Shown: positions 25,494-33,848, counted from the stretch's first letter. The stretch: DNA of 64,000 nucleotides from Streptomyces cylindrosporus (GCF_022698165.1 NZ_JALDAY010000004.1:434001-498000), one strand, 5' to 3'. Numbers and translations are program-made. The notes: generated from the letters alone by a model not told the origin.

Positions 25494-28400
25494 TCACAGC
25501 GGTGTCGGGTCGATGTCGCAGTCCGCACGGTGCTCCCAGTCCGCCGCCTGGGCCACCGCGGGGTGGCTGCTGCCGAGCTTGCGGGCGAGGCGTTCCCGGG
25601 TGTCGGTGTGCAGGGTGTCGGCCTCCTCGACGCGGCCCAGGGTGCGCAGATCCATGCCGAGGTTGGCGGCGCAGGCGAGCGTGGAGGGGTGGTCCTCGTC
25701 GAAGACCTGCTGGGAACGGCGCAGGGTCTCCGTGTCGAGCGACAGGGCGGTCGCGGCGTCTCCCAGGGCGTAGTGGTCGCTGGCCAGGTTGGTGCGGCAG
25801 ACCAGGGTGGAGGGATGGTTCTCACCGAGCGAGGCGGTGAACTCCTCCAGGACCAGCGCGTTGATGTACTGCGAGGCCGACGGGTTGCCCAGCAGCCGGT
25901 ACGTGATCGCCAGGTTCACCGCCGCCGAGAGGGCGTGCGGATGGTGTTTGCCGTACGTCCTCTCGTACTGCTCGCAGATCTGGGTGCCCAGCCGCAGCGC
26001 CTCCTGGAGGTTTCCGCCGTGCCGCAGATGGACCGTCAGCTCTAGCGTGGACGCCATGGATTCGGGGTTCTGCTCGCCGTAGCGGTGGACGAGGTCGGTG
26101 CGGGCGGCCTCCGCCGTCTCCATCGCGACCTGGTGCTCGCCGGCCTTGCGGAGTGCGACGGCGAGATGCCGGAAGCAGGAGAGGGTGAGCGGGTTGTCGC
26201 CACCGAGCAGCGCGGTGGACCGTTCGACGATCTCCCGGTGATACGTCAACGCGGTCGCGTAGTCGCCGAGTTCGCGTGTGTCGAGGATGTAGCCGAGCCA
26301 GGTGCGCAGCGTGTCGACGTGGTCCTGGCCGTAGATGAGGATCCAGCTCTGCCAGGTCTGCTGGTCGAGGTCGCGGGCGCGGGCGAAGTCGCCTGCCAGG
26401 CGCAGGCTGACGCCGACGTTGTGGGCGGCGCGCAGGGTCTCGGGGTCGTCGGGGCCGAGTAGACGCAGGTACTGCTGGTGGACCGACTCGGACAGGGAGA
26501 GCGCCTCGCTGAACGCACCGCGCACCCGGTGGTCGATGGCGACGTTGCCCAGCGCGTCGATGGTGTCCTGCGCGTCCGGCCCGATCGAGCGCCGATAGGC
26601 TTCCAGTACCGAGGAGTTGAGGTCGGCCGCCTCGCCGTACTTGCCCATGGTGAACAGCAGGAATCCCAGCCAGCGGGCGACCTGCAGGGTTTGCGGGTGG
26701 TCCGGGCTCAGGGCCTGCGACCACGTCTCGTGGGCCGTACGGGCGAGTTCGAGACCGGACTCGTAGTCGCCCCACCGCAGCAGGTAGATCACCTCGTTCA
26801 CGACCAGGTTGCGCACCCAGCTCTCCTCGGACTTGACCGCCTCCGAGACCAGGACGTGCGGGTAGAGGGAGCCGTACCGTTCCCAGCGCTGCGCGTTGTT
26901 GGGGTCGTTGGGGTCGCTCGCGGCCAACAGCAGATGAGCGCCGCGCTGCATGCTGTTGCGGTCCTCCTCGGTCATCCGGTACAGCAGCGCGGCCTGCACC
27001 AACCGGTGCATCTGGAGTGAGTTGTTGCGGTGGTTGAAGCGGGCCAGCGAGTAGCGGCCGATCTCGCGGATCACCTGGCCCAGCCGGATCGGGTCCTCCA
27101 GCGCCGCGTCCAGTTCGGGCGCGATGGAGCCGCGCGGCATGCGGGCGAACAGGGTGCGGGCGATGGGCTCGGCGGCGTAGAAGGAGCACACCTGGAGAAG
27201 CTGGTAGGCGGCCGGGTTCTTGGTCTCCAACTGGTCCAGCGAGATGTTCCAGGCGGCGATCACCGGATGCTGGTTGTCGAGCGGGGCGGTGCCGCGCAGC
27301 AGGTCGACGCGTTTCTCGTTCAGCAGCCGTAGGTACTCGTCGACGAGCATGCCGGTCTCGGCGTGCCAGGCGGCCGCCTGCTCGATGGCCAGCGGCAGGT
27401 CGCCGAGCGCCTCGGCGAGCCGGTCGGCCTCCTCGTCGCTGATCTCCGGACCGCGCACCCGCAGCAGCTGCTTGCTCTCCTCCCGCATGAAGACGTCCAC
27501 CTCCAACGGGCGCGCGATGGAAGCCCATTGCGGGTTGCGGGAGGTGATGAGGATGTTGCCGGGGCCGCCGGCCGGGAAGAACTGCTGGACAGCCTCCGGG
27601 CTTTCGGCGTTGTCGAACACCAACAGCCAGTTCGCGTAGGGCCGTCCGACGCGCAGCGCCTCCAAGACCGAGGCGACCGTCGAGGAGGCGTCGCTGCCCG
27701 GGGTGAGGCCGAGGCGCGGGGCGAGTTCGACGAGCGAGAGGGAGATCTGCGCGGTGCGCTCGGCGGAGATCCACCACACGACGTCGTACTCGGACATCCT
27801 CCGGTACAGATACTCCACGGCGAGCAGGCTCTTGCCCACGCCGCCCATGCCGTGCAGGGCGTGCGGCAGGACCGCCGTCGCCTTCTCCCGCAGCAGCCGC
27901 TGGTGCAGCTTCTCTAGGAGTTCCTCACGGCCGGTGAAGTTCGGGTTCCTGGGCGGGATGTTCCCCCAGACCGTGGGCGTGTTGCGGGTGCGCTCGGTTC
28001 CCACGGTGCCCGCCGGGGCCTGCTGCGGCATCGCCGGCCTCCAATTCCCCTGATGCGTCGGGCGGTCTGCGTCGGCCGGGTCGCGGACGACGGCTTGGCT
28101 GAGTGTCGGGAGTGCGATGGTGCCCTTGCGTGGTGCGGCGTGCCGTGGTTCGAGGCGGGCCGCGAGGGCGGCGTCCACCTGTCGCGCCGGTGTCAGGAAC
28201 GGCCCGGACAGGGCGTGGAGCACGGCGCTCTCCGCCGTGAGCCACGGCCGGGACTCCTCCGTGACCGGCGGGAGTTCCAGGGCGGCGGCCCCGCCGAGCA
28301 GTCGGGGCAGTCGCCACAAGTGTTCCCCGCCCGCCCCGCGGCGATCCCCCACGGTTTCGACAACTCGTACCAGGTCGGTACGGCGTCCGGCCGCGAGCAG

Positions 28401-29315
28401 CTCCTCGCGTACGCCCGGCTCGAACTCGTACGCCGGGCGGGCGTCGTCCGAGGTACCGACCAGGCCGTGCACCAGGAGCTGGGCGAAGTCGGCGAGCGAG
28501 CAGCCCGGCGTCAGCCGGTCCAGCACCAGACGGACGAGCGAGGGGTCCAGCGGCAGCGCGGCGAGCAGGGTGGCAAGGGTGAACGCCTCCTTGGGCACCG
28601 ACGCCCTGAAGCGCGCCACCCGGGACGCGGCGCCCGGCGCGGGCCCGGAGCCATCGTGCCCGGGAACCCCGGCGCGCGGGAACACCACGGTCAGCGGCAG
28701 CCAGACCGGCGGTCCGGCCCCGAGCAGCCGCGACCAGGCGTCCAGCCAGCGCGGCGACAGCTCCAGCACCGGGATCGGTACGTCGGGACCGTGGCCCGAG
28801 GGCTGTTCGCGCACGTCGGGACCGAGGCCGCGGGCCTGCCAGCGCAGCCGGTGGTTGGGGGCGCCGGGGCCGGGGGAGCGCAGCAGCACCTGCCAGCCGC
28901 GCAGCCCTGTCGTCGGCCACATCGGGTGCGGCAGCAGATGGATCAACGCGACCGGCCCGGCCTGGCCCCAGCGCCGCAGCAGCGGCTCCACGGAGTGCGT
29001 ACGCCAGCGCGGCCCGGCCCCGTCCGTGAGCAGCAGCGTCAGTCGGGCGCCCGCGTCGGCCCGGGGCAGCGTCGCCGGATCCGTGCTGCGCCCGTACGGC
29101 AGCCGGTGCACCGTGATCCGCCCGAAGCCGCCGGTGCCGTACAGCAGGCGGGTGAGCTCGCGCACCGTGTCGTCCCACACCCGCATCGTGGGCCCGGAGT
29201 CCACCACCACCGCCACGTCCCGGCCCCGCCGCCCTCCGGCGGGCCGGAGCACGGCCCCGGCCCGCCGGAGGGCCTCGGGGATCCCGGCGTGCAGCTCGGG
29301 CCAGAAGCCGGTCAT
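25494..29315 (-). CDS. vWA-like / NB-ARC STAND NTPase / TPR protein (FxsT-like, SAV_2336-type N-terminus)
   Basis: 1273 residues from ATG 29315, which overlaps the upstream stop (ATGA) and follows GGAGGAG. Residues 1-330 are a vWA-like SAV_2336-type domain with degenerate MIDAS D39-S-G-P-T. An NB-ARC module starts at about 455 (NFTGREELLEKL), with P-loop HGMGGVGKS near 490, Walker B-like WLLVFDNAES, and GDLPLAIEQAAAWHAETG. TPR repeats fill about 850-1260 (LGPDDPETLRAAHNVGVSLRLAGDFARARDLD and similar), and the protein ends CDIDPTPL. It is recognisable as an FxSxx-COOH-system TPR protein. It probably acts as a sensor or scaffold NTPase, last in a four-gene operon with AAA+, VMAP-like and TIR genes. 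Confidence 0.88.
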   Translation of the reverse strand: MTGFWPELHAGIPEALRRAGAVLRPAGGRRGRDVAVVVDSGPTMRVWDDTVRELTRLLYGTGGFGRITVHRLPYGRSTDPATLPRADAGARLTLLLTDGAGPRWRTHSVEPLLRRWGQAGPVALIHLLPHPMWPTTGLRGWQVLLRSPGPGAPNHRLRWQARGLGPDVREQPSGHGPDVPIPVLELSPRWLDAWSRLLGAGPPVWLPLTVVFPRAGVPGHDGSGPAPGAASRVARFRASVPKEAFTLATLLAALPLDPSLVRLVLDRLTPGCSLADFAQLLVHGLVGTSDDARPAYEFEPGVREELLAAGRRTDLVRVVETVGDRRGAGGEHLWRLPRLLGGAAALELPPVTEESRPWLTAESAVLHALSGPFLTPARQVDAALAARLEPRHAAPRKGTIALPTLSQAVVRDPADADRPTHQGNWRPAMPQQAPAGTVGTERTRNTPTVWGNIPPRNPNFTGREELLEKLHQRLLREKATAVLPHALHGMGGVGKSLLAVEYLYRRMSEYDVVWWISAERTAQISLSLVELAPRLGLTPGSDASSTVASVLEALRVGRPYANWLLVFDNAESPEAVQQFFPAGGPGNILITSRNPQWASIARPLEVDVFMREESKQLLRVRGPEISDEEADRLAEALGDLPLAIEQAAAWHAETGMLVDEYLRLLNEKRVDLLRGTAPLDNQHPVIAAWNISLDQLETKNPAAYQLLQVCSFYAAEPIARTLFARMPRGSIAPELDAALEDPIRLGQVIREIGRYSLARFNHRNNSLQMHRLVQAALLYRMTEEDRNSMQRGAHLLLAASDPNDPNNAQRWERYGSLYPHVLVSEAVKSEESWVRNLVVNEVIYLLRWGDYESGLELARTAHETWSQALSPDHPQTLQVARWLGFLLFTMGKYGEAADLNSSVLEAYRRSIGPDAQDTIDALGNVAIDHRVRGAFSEALSLSESVHQQYLRLLGPDDPETLRAAHNVGVSLRLAGDFARARDLDQQTWQSWILIYGQDHVDTLRTWLGYILDTRELGDYATALTYHREIVERSTALLGGDNPLTLSCFRHLAVALRKAGEHQVAMETAEAARTDLVHRYGEQNPESMASTLELTVHLRHGGNLQEALRLGTQICEQYERTYGKHHPHALSAAVNLAITYRLLGNPSASQYINALVLEEFTASLGENHPSTLVCRTNLASDHYALGDAATALSLDTETLRRSQQVFDEDHPSTLACAANLGMDLRTLGRVEEADTLHTDTRERLARKLGSSHPAVAQAADWEHRADCDIDPTPL

Positions 29316-30274
29316 GGCTCCTCCGGCGCGGTCCACTCCCACAGGGCGTCGACCGCGGACTGGAAGGTGTCGCCGTCGGCCAGTGAGCGCAGGACACCGC
29401 TCGCGGACAGATGCAGGGCGTCCAGGAGGCGCTCCACCACCGGGCCCTCGGCATGGACGGCCCGGTCGAGGAACGCCTGCACCACGTCGGCCGCCGGGGA
29501 GCCGGGGGCGCCGGGCGGGAAACGGGCCGCGGCGATGGCCCGCAGCGTCTCGGGGCCCGGCCGCTCGAGACGCAGCCTCACACAGCGCCGTACCAGATCA
29601 AACGGCAGATCCCGGGCGCCCGTCCCGGTGATGACCACCACCGGAAAGGCATGGCATCGCACCACCCCGCCGTGCAGCGGCACCGCGGCTGCCGGATCGT
29701 CGTCCGTCGCCACCCGGCCGACGCCGTCCGGCACGGTGAACCCCCCGGCCGCCAGTACGGTGCACAGGTCCTCCGGCAGCGCGATCTCGGCCCGGTCCAG
29801 CTGGTCGATCAGCAGCACCCGGGGTGCACGGTGGGGCAGGAAGGCGGTGCCGAGCGGACCGAGCCGGCCCTCACCGGCGTACAGCCCCTCCCGCAGTGTG
29901 CTGACGCTGGTGACGTGCCAGCGCAGGACGCGGCCGAGGCCGAGTTCGCGGGCGATGCGGTGGGCCAGGGTCGACTTGCCGGTGCCGGGCTCGCCGGTGA
30001 CCAGCAGCGGACGGCGCAGATACAGGGCCGCGTTCACCCGGGCCACCTCCCTCGGCGAGGGCGGCAGGGGCTCGGTTCCGTCGCCCAGCGCGATGGCGGC
30101 GTACGGGTCCTCGGACGGCGGCGGGGGCAGGTCCGGGCCGCCCCCGAAGCTGCGCCAGCCGGGCGGTCCGGGCCAGACGGCGGGGGCGGGCAGGGGACGG
30201 CCGGTGCCCGTGTAGACGCCCCAACTCCCGGTGCTCGCTGCCGACTTCGGCGGGGTCTCGCTGTTCGGTGGCAT
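29312..30274 (-). CDS. MoxR-like AAA+ ATPase
   Basis: 320 residues. After a Pro-rich N-terminus (1-70) comes the AAA+ core: Walker A GEPGTGKS (94-101), Walker B VLLIDQLD (153-160), sensor 1 VVVITGTG, and the arginine-finger region PFDLVRRCVRLRL. The Walker B Glu that normally activates water is Gln158 (IDQLD, not IDELD), so hydrolysis may be weak. In vWA-MoxR-VMAP systems this protein is the middle ATPase between sensor and effector. Its stop overlaps the start of the vWA/NB-ARC/TPR gene by 4 bases, and it begins 24 bases after the VMAP-like gene. Confidence 0.88.
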   Translation of the reverse strand: MPPNSETPPKSAASTGSWGVYTGTGRPLPAPAVWPGPPGWRSFGGGPDLPPPPSEDPYAAIALGDGTEPLPPSPREVARVNAALYLRRPLLVTGEPGTGKSTLAHRIARELGLGRVLRWHVTSVSTLREGLYAGEGRLGPLGTAFLPHRAPRVLLIDQLDRAEIALPEDLCTVLAAGGFTVPDGVGRVATDDDPAAAVPLHGGVVRCHAFPVVVITGTGARDLPFDLVRRCVRLRLERPGPETLRAIAAARFPPGAPGSPAADVVQAFLDRAVHAEGPVVERLLDALHLSASGVLRSLADGDTFQSAVDALWEWTAPEEP

Positions 30275-30298
30275 GGGCCGCGTCCTTCCGTCTCGTGG

Positions 30299-31807
30299 TC
30301 ACTGCGCGCCGGGCAGTACGGGCTTGCGGTCCGGGTTGTCCCACAGCACCGTGAGATGGCGGCCGGGGTGCTGCTCGTCCTGCTCGGCGTCCTGGATCGC
30401 CACCTTGCGGCGGTAGGCGGCGACCTTCGTGGGGAAGCGCTGCAGGCCCTCGGCGAGCAGTCCGTTGACCACGTCGAGGAACTCGTCGGTCGAGGGGCCC
30501 TCGCGATGCCAGATCACCACGGGCAGCCCGCTGCGCAGCGCGGCCTGGAGCTCCTTGTGGCCGGGGTGGTCGGGCAGCGGGGGGCCGCTGAGCACGGTCG
30601 CCACGAAGTGCTCGTTGTCCCCGAGCCGGGCCTCCAGGCCGCGCAGATGGTCGCCGTTCTCGCGTGCCACGTTGACGTGCACGGACACCGACGGGTCCTC
30701 GCCGATCGTCAGCTGCAGCCAGCGGCGGCGCCAGAAACGGTGCCACGCGGTCTCCTGCAGCCGGTCCAGGCTGCGGATGACCACCGGATAGTCCACGGCC
30801 AGCGGCACGTTCGGCACCTCACCGGTGTCCCGGGGCCACCAGTCGACGGGCAGGTTGAGCAGCTCGAAGGGCAGCACGAACTCCAGCCACAGATCCCCGG
30901 GCCGGTCCCCGGCCGCCCGTTCGACCTGCCGCACGATCCCGCTCACCGCCTGCTTCAGCTCGTCCCTGCCGACCTCCGGCAGCGAGGCGCCCCCCTCCGA
31001 GTACCGGTCCTGCGCCGGCGACATGAACGAGTGCGACACGGTGTACCGCCCGCTCTCCAGCGGATCAGGCGTGATGCGGATCGCCAGGTACTCCTCGTGC
31101 CGCCGCACCGGCGCCGTCGGTGACTTCACCCGGTCCCGCCGGTCCCCGTCGAGCAGCTCCGCCAGGCCGACGCGCAGGGCCCACTGCCGGTTGTGGGCCA
31201 GCACCTCGCGAGCGATCCGGCGCTCCATGGACTCGGTGCTGCGGTCGAGGTAGAGCATCCACGGCGGCAGCCCGTCGCGGGGCGCGCCCTGACCGGCCAG
31301 GTGCAGGAAGTCGTGCCAGGAGTTGTCTGCGTACGGCGGTGGCGCGGACACGCGTGCGTGGGTGGCCGTCCGCACCAGCGCGGTCCGCATCGCCGACGTC
31401 ATCGACAGCGACCCCAGCGTCTCGGTGAGGAACTCCCAGGCGTCCGTGACCTCGGGCAGACCGGCCAGCGAGTCGACGGCCGTCCACTCGTCGGCGAGGC
31501 GCTGCACGAGCACGGTCTGCGGGCAGTTCTCCTCCAGCATCGGCAACTGCCGTGCCAGCGCCGCGAGTCCGCCCGGCAGCCGGGTGCAGAACCGGGACAG
31601 CTCCACCAACTGCAGCCGTACGGTGGACTGTTCGCGCAGGTCGGCCCGGTGCCCCAGGGCCTCGCCGACCAGCTCGACCAGCAGCGCCCGTGCGGAGCGG
31701 TCCTCCAGGGCGCGGACCGCGAGCAGCGCGGCCAGCGTCTCCTCGCCGATCCGCTCCCGTATCCGTAACGCCGACGGCCCGCGGCCCCCTCCGCCCTCTG
31801 AGGTCAA
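30299..31807 (-). CDS. EAD-like + VMAP-C-like protein (vWA-MoxR-associated protein)
   Basis: 502 residues from TTG 31807, the only in-frame start between the upstream stop (31819) and the conserved region; the start is uncertain. Residues about 20-100 (RSARALLVELVGEALGHRADLREQSTVRLQLVELSRFC) are an effector-associated-domain-like module that closely matches the N-terminus of the neighbouring TIR protein. The middle is poorly conserved. The C-terminal half (LWLEFVLPFELLNLPVDWW, DYPVVIRSLDRLQ, LPVVIWHREGPSTDEFLDVVNGLL, HLTVLWDNPDRKP) fits the VMAP-C pattern. It would be the adaptor that recruits the TIR effector through EAD-EAD contact. Confidence 0.8.
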   Translation of the reverse strand: MTSEGGGGRGPSALRIRERIGEETLAALLAVRALEDRSARALLVELVGEALGHRADLREQSTVRLQLVELSRFCTRLPGGLAALARQLPMLEENCPQTVLVQRLADEWTAVDSLAGLPEVTDAWEFLTETLGSLSMTSAMRTALVRTATHARVSAPPPYADNSWHDFLHLAGQGAPRDGLPPWMLYLDRSTESMERRIAREVLAHNRQWALRVGLAELLDGDRRDRVKSPTAPVRRHEEYLAIRITPDPLESGRYTVSHSFMSPAQDRYSEGGASLPEVGRDELKQAVSGIVRQVERAAGDRPGDLWLEFVLPFELLNLPVDWWPRDTGEVPNVPLAVDYPVVIRSLDRLQETAWHRFWRRRWLQLTIGEDPSVSVHVNVARENGDHLRGLEARLGDNEHFVATVLSGPPLPDHPGHKELQAALRSGLPVVIWHREGPSTDEFLDVVNGLLAEGLQRFPTKVAAYRRKVAIQDAEQDEQHPGRHLTVLWDNPDRKPVLPGAQ

Positions 31808-31818
31808 CGCCGCCCCAC

Positions 31819-32727
31819 TCAGCCGGGGAACCGTGGGGGCAGGGCGGGCTTGGAACGTCCGGTACGGGCGGCCCGCACACCGGCGAGCAGCCGCGCGGAG
31901 GCCTCCTGCGGGGGCAGGCCGACGAGATCGACGTAGACCACCGAGGCCAGCATCCCGTCCGGTTCGCAGGGGGCCACCCGCACCGGCAGCAGCCTGCGGG
32001 CCAGGCCCAGGGCGTCCTTCACCTGCACGGCCTGCCACTCCTGCCGCCCGTACACGGACTTCATATAGGCCGGGGACAGCACGGCGATCGTACGTTCGCA
32101 CTCGGTGACCCCCCGCTCCATGCCGACCGGCCAGCTGCTCCCGGGCACGAAGTCCCACTCCTGCACCAGCACGCCGTATCCGGCCTCCTCCAGCTGCCAG
32201 GCGATCCAGGCGGCCCACTGTCGGTCGGCTCCGGTGTAGGAGATGAAGAAGTCGAGGGACTGGGTGGGGAGTTGGGGGTCGGACGGGACTTCGGCCGCAA
32301 CTTCGACCGCAACTTCGGCTTTGCCGGGAGCGGGTGCAGGAGCCGCCTCGGCGTGGTCGGCGTGTTCGACGTCTTCGATGCGTTCGCCGTGGTTGACGTG
32401 GTTGACGTCTTTGACGTGTTCCAGAACCAGCGCGCTGACGGTGTCCGAGGTCTGGCTGTGGCCTTCGATCAGCGACACCGCGGACGCCAGTGCGGGCAGC
32501 CCGCCCTCCTCGCGTCCGCAGAACCGTACGAGTTCGAGCAACTGCAGGTTCGCGGTGGCCTGCTCGCGCAGGGAGACGGGGCGCCCCAGCGCCTCCCCGA
32601 CCAGTTCGACCATCAGGGCTCGCGCGTACCGGTCGCCCAGCACCGGAGACGTCTGCAGCGCCGAGACCATCCGCTGCGTCCACTCGTCGTCCGGCCGGGC
32701 GAGGCGGCTCGGATCGTCCTTGTCCAC
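31819..32727 (-). CDS. EAD-like + TIR-domain effector
   Basis: 302 residues from GTG 32727 (GGGGGG upstream). Residues 16-90 are an EAD-like module nearly parallel to that of the next gene (RYARALMVELVGEALGRPVSLREQATANLQLLELVRFC). An acidic/His-rich low-complexity linker covers 104-155. A TIR domain follows at 157-288 (LDFFISYTGADRQWAAWIAWQLEEAGYGVLVQEWDF, CERTIAVLSPAYMKSVYGRQEW). E230 in RQEW is placed like the catalytic Glu of NAD-cleaving TIRs. FxsC-like proteins of FxS systems are TIR-related, so it may fill that role. It is first in the operon, the likely toxic or signalling output. Confidence 0.88.
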   Translation of the reverse strand: MDKDDPSRLARPDDEWTQRMVSALQTSPVLGDRYARALMVELVGEALGRPVSLREQATANLQLLELVRFCGREEGGLPALASAVSLIEGHSQTSDTVSALVLEHVKDVNHVNHGERIEDVEHADHAEAAPAPAPGKAEVAVEVAAEVPSDPQLPTQSLDFFISYTGADRQWAAWIAWQLEEAGYGVLVQEWDFVPGSSWPVGMERGVTECERTIAVLSPAYMKSVYGRQEWQAVQVKDALGLARRLLPVRVAPCEPDGMLASVVYVDLVGLPPQEASARLLAGVRAARTGRSKPALPPRFPG

Positions 32728-32855
32728 AACACCCCCCGAGAAGCTGTGTCCCGTCCCCAGGATACGAACGCAGTGACGCTCCGTCAGGACTTCGTCGCGT
32801 TGTTGTGCAGTCGCGGGGTGAGGGGGGAGCGGGTGGGGTTGTGGGGTGGGCGCGG

Positions 32856-32930
32856 TTACAGCGGTGACAGCGGTATCGGGTCGAGGTCTTTGCCGAGGCG
32901 CTGTGAACGGGGGTGACGGGCGTGACCTGC
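32856..32930 (-). pseudogene. Possible remnant of an FxsT-like 3' end
   Basis: On the minus strand, in the gap between the TIR gene and fruR, codons read ...GHARHPRSQRLGKDLD then PIPLSPL-stop (stop 32856-32858). This resembles the C-terminus of the 25494-29315 protein (HPAVAQAADWEHRADCDID, then PTPL). At DNA level, 32867-32889 matches 25499-25521 at about 20 of 23 bases. No start or further domain is seen upstream. It could mark an earlier duplication or rearrangement of the conflict locus, or a chance match. Confidence 0.35.
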
Positions 32931-32976
32931 GGCAATGCCCGCTTGCTTGAGGAGTGAAGCCCGATTGTGCCCGGAT

Positions 32977-33046
32977 GATGCCCGAACCTGTTTACTTTCC
33001 AGAAATCCGGGCGTAGCCTCCGAGTGAAACCACAAGTTCGGGCATC
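32977..33046 (+). promoter_or_regulatory. fru promoter flanked by an 11-bp inverted operator pair
   Basis: GATGCCCGAAC (32977-32987) and GTTCGGGCATC (33036-33046) are exact reverse complements. Between them, TTTACT (32991-32996) and TAGCCT (33014-33019) are 17 bp apart, a plausible -35/-10 pair with a start near 33026. The arrangement suits repression by the DeoR-family FruR encoded next, released by fructose 1-phosphate (family knowledge). Confidence 0.6.
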
Positions 33047-33086
33047 AGTCGGAAATGGTCGGACATCGAGGCGGAGGCGAACGGAC

Positions 33087-33848
33087 ATGTACGCACCGGA
33101 GCGGCAGCAGGAGATCCTCCGGCTCGCCCGTGACGGCGGCCGGGTGGACGTGGTGTCGCTGGCCGAGGAGTTCCAGGTGACGGCGGAAACGATCCGCCGC
33201 GACCTGAAGGCCCTCGACCGCGCCGGCCTGCTGCGCCGGGTGCACGGCGGTGCCATACCGGCCGGACGCCTCGACTTCGAGCCGGACCTCGCCGAGCGCG
33301 AGGGCACCTCCGCGGACGAGAAGGACCGCATCGCCAAGGCGGCCGTCGCGGAACTGCCCACCGAGGGCACCCTCATCCTCGACGCCGGTACGACGGTGGC
33401 ACGGCTCGCGGCGGCCGTCCCGCTGGAGTCCGCCCTCACCGTCGTCACCCACAGCCTGCCCATCGCCGTCCGCCTCGCGGACCACCCCGGCATCCAGCTC
33501 CATCTCGTCGGAGGGCGCGTACGGCACCGCACGCGCGCCGCCGTGGACGCCTGGGCGCTGCGGGCGTACGGCGAGATCCGGGCGGACGTCCTGTTCGTCG
33601 CGGCCAACGGCTTCTCCGCCGACCACGGCCTGACCACCCCCGACCTCGCCGAGGCCGCGGTCAAGCGCGCGGCGGTGGCCGCGGCCCGCCGCGTCGTGCT
33701 GCTCGCCGACTCCTCCAAGCACGGCCAGGAGCACTTCGCCCGCTTCGGCGACCTGAGCGACGTGGACCTGCTGATCACCGACAGCGGGTTGAGCCCGGAA
33801 GACGCCACCGCCATCGAACGCGGCGGCACGGAAGTAGTGCGCGCATGA
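33087..33848 (+). CDS. fruR: DeoR-family fructose operon repressor FruR
   Basis: 253 residues from ATG 33087 (GCGGAGG upstream; the frame is open earlier). The DeoR winged helix is MYAPERQQEILRLARDGGRVDVVSLAEEFQVTAETIRRDLKALDRAGLLRRVHGGA. The DeoR C-terminal sugar-phosphate sensor domain follows (LILDAGTTVARLA, ADVLFVAANGFSADHGLTTPDLAEAAVKRA, DSSKHGQEHFARFG). Its stop overlaps the fruK start (ATGA). It should repress fruRKA and respond to a phosphorylated fructose intermediate. Confidence 0.93.
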   Translation: MYAPERQQEILRLARDGGRVDVVSLAEEFQVTAETIRRDLKALDRAGLLRRVHGGAIPAGRLDFEPDLAEREGTSADEKDRIAKAAVAELPTEGTLILDAGTTVARLAAAVPLESALTVVTHSLPIAVRLADHPGIQLHLVGGRVRHRTRAAVDAWALRAYGEIRADVLFVAANGFSADHGLTTPDLAEAAVKRAAVAAARRVVLLADSSKHGQEHFARFGDLSDVDLLITDSGLSPEDATAIERGGTEVVRA

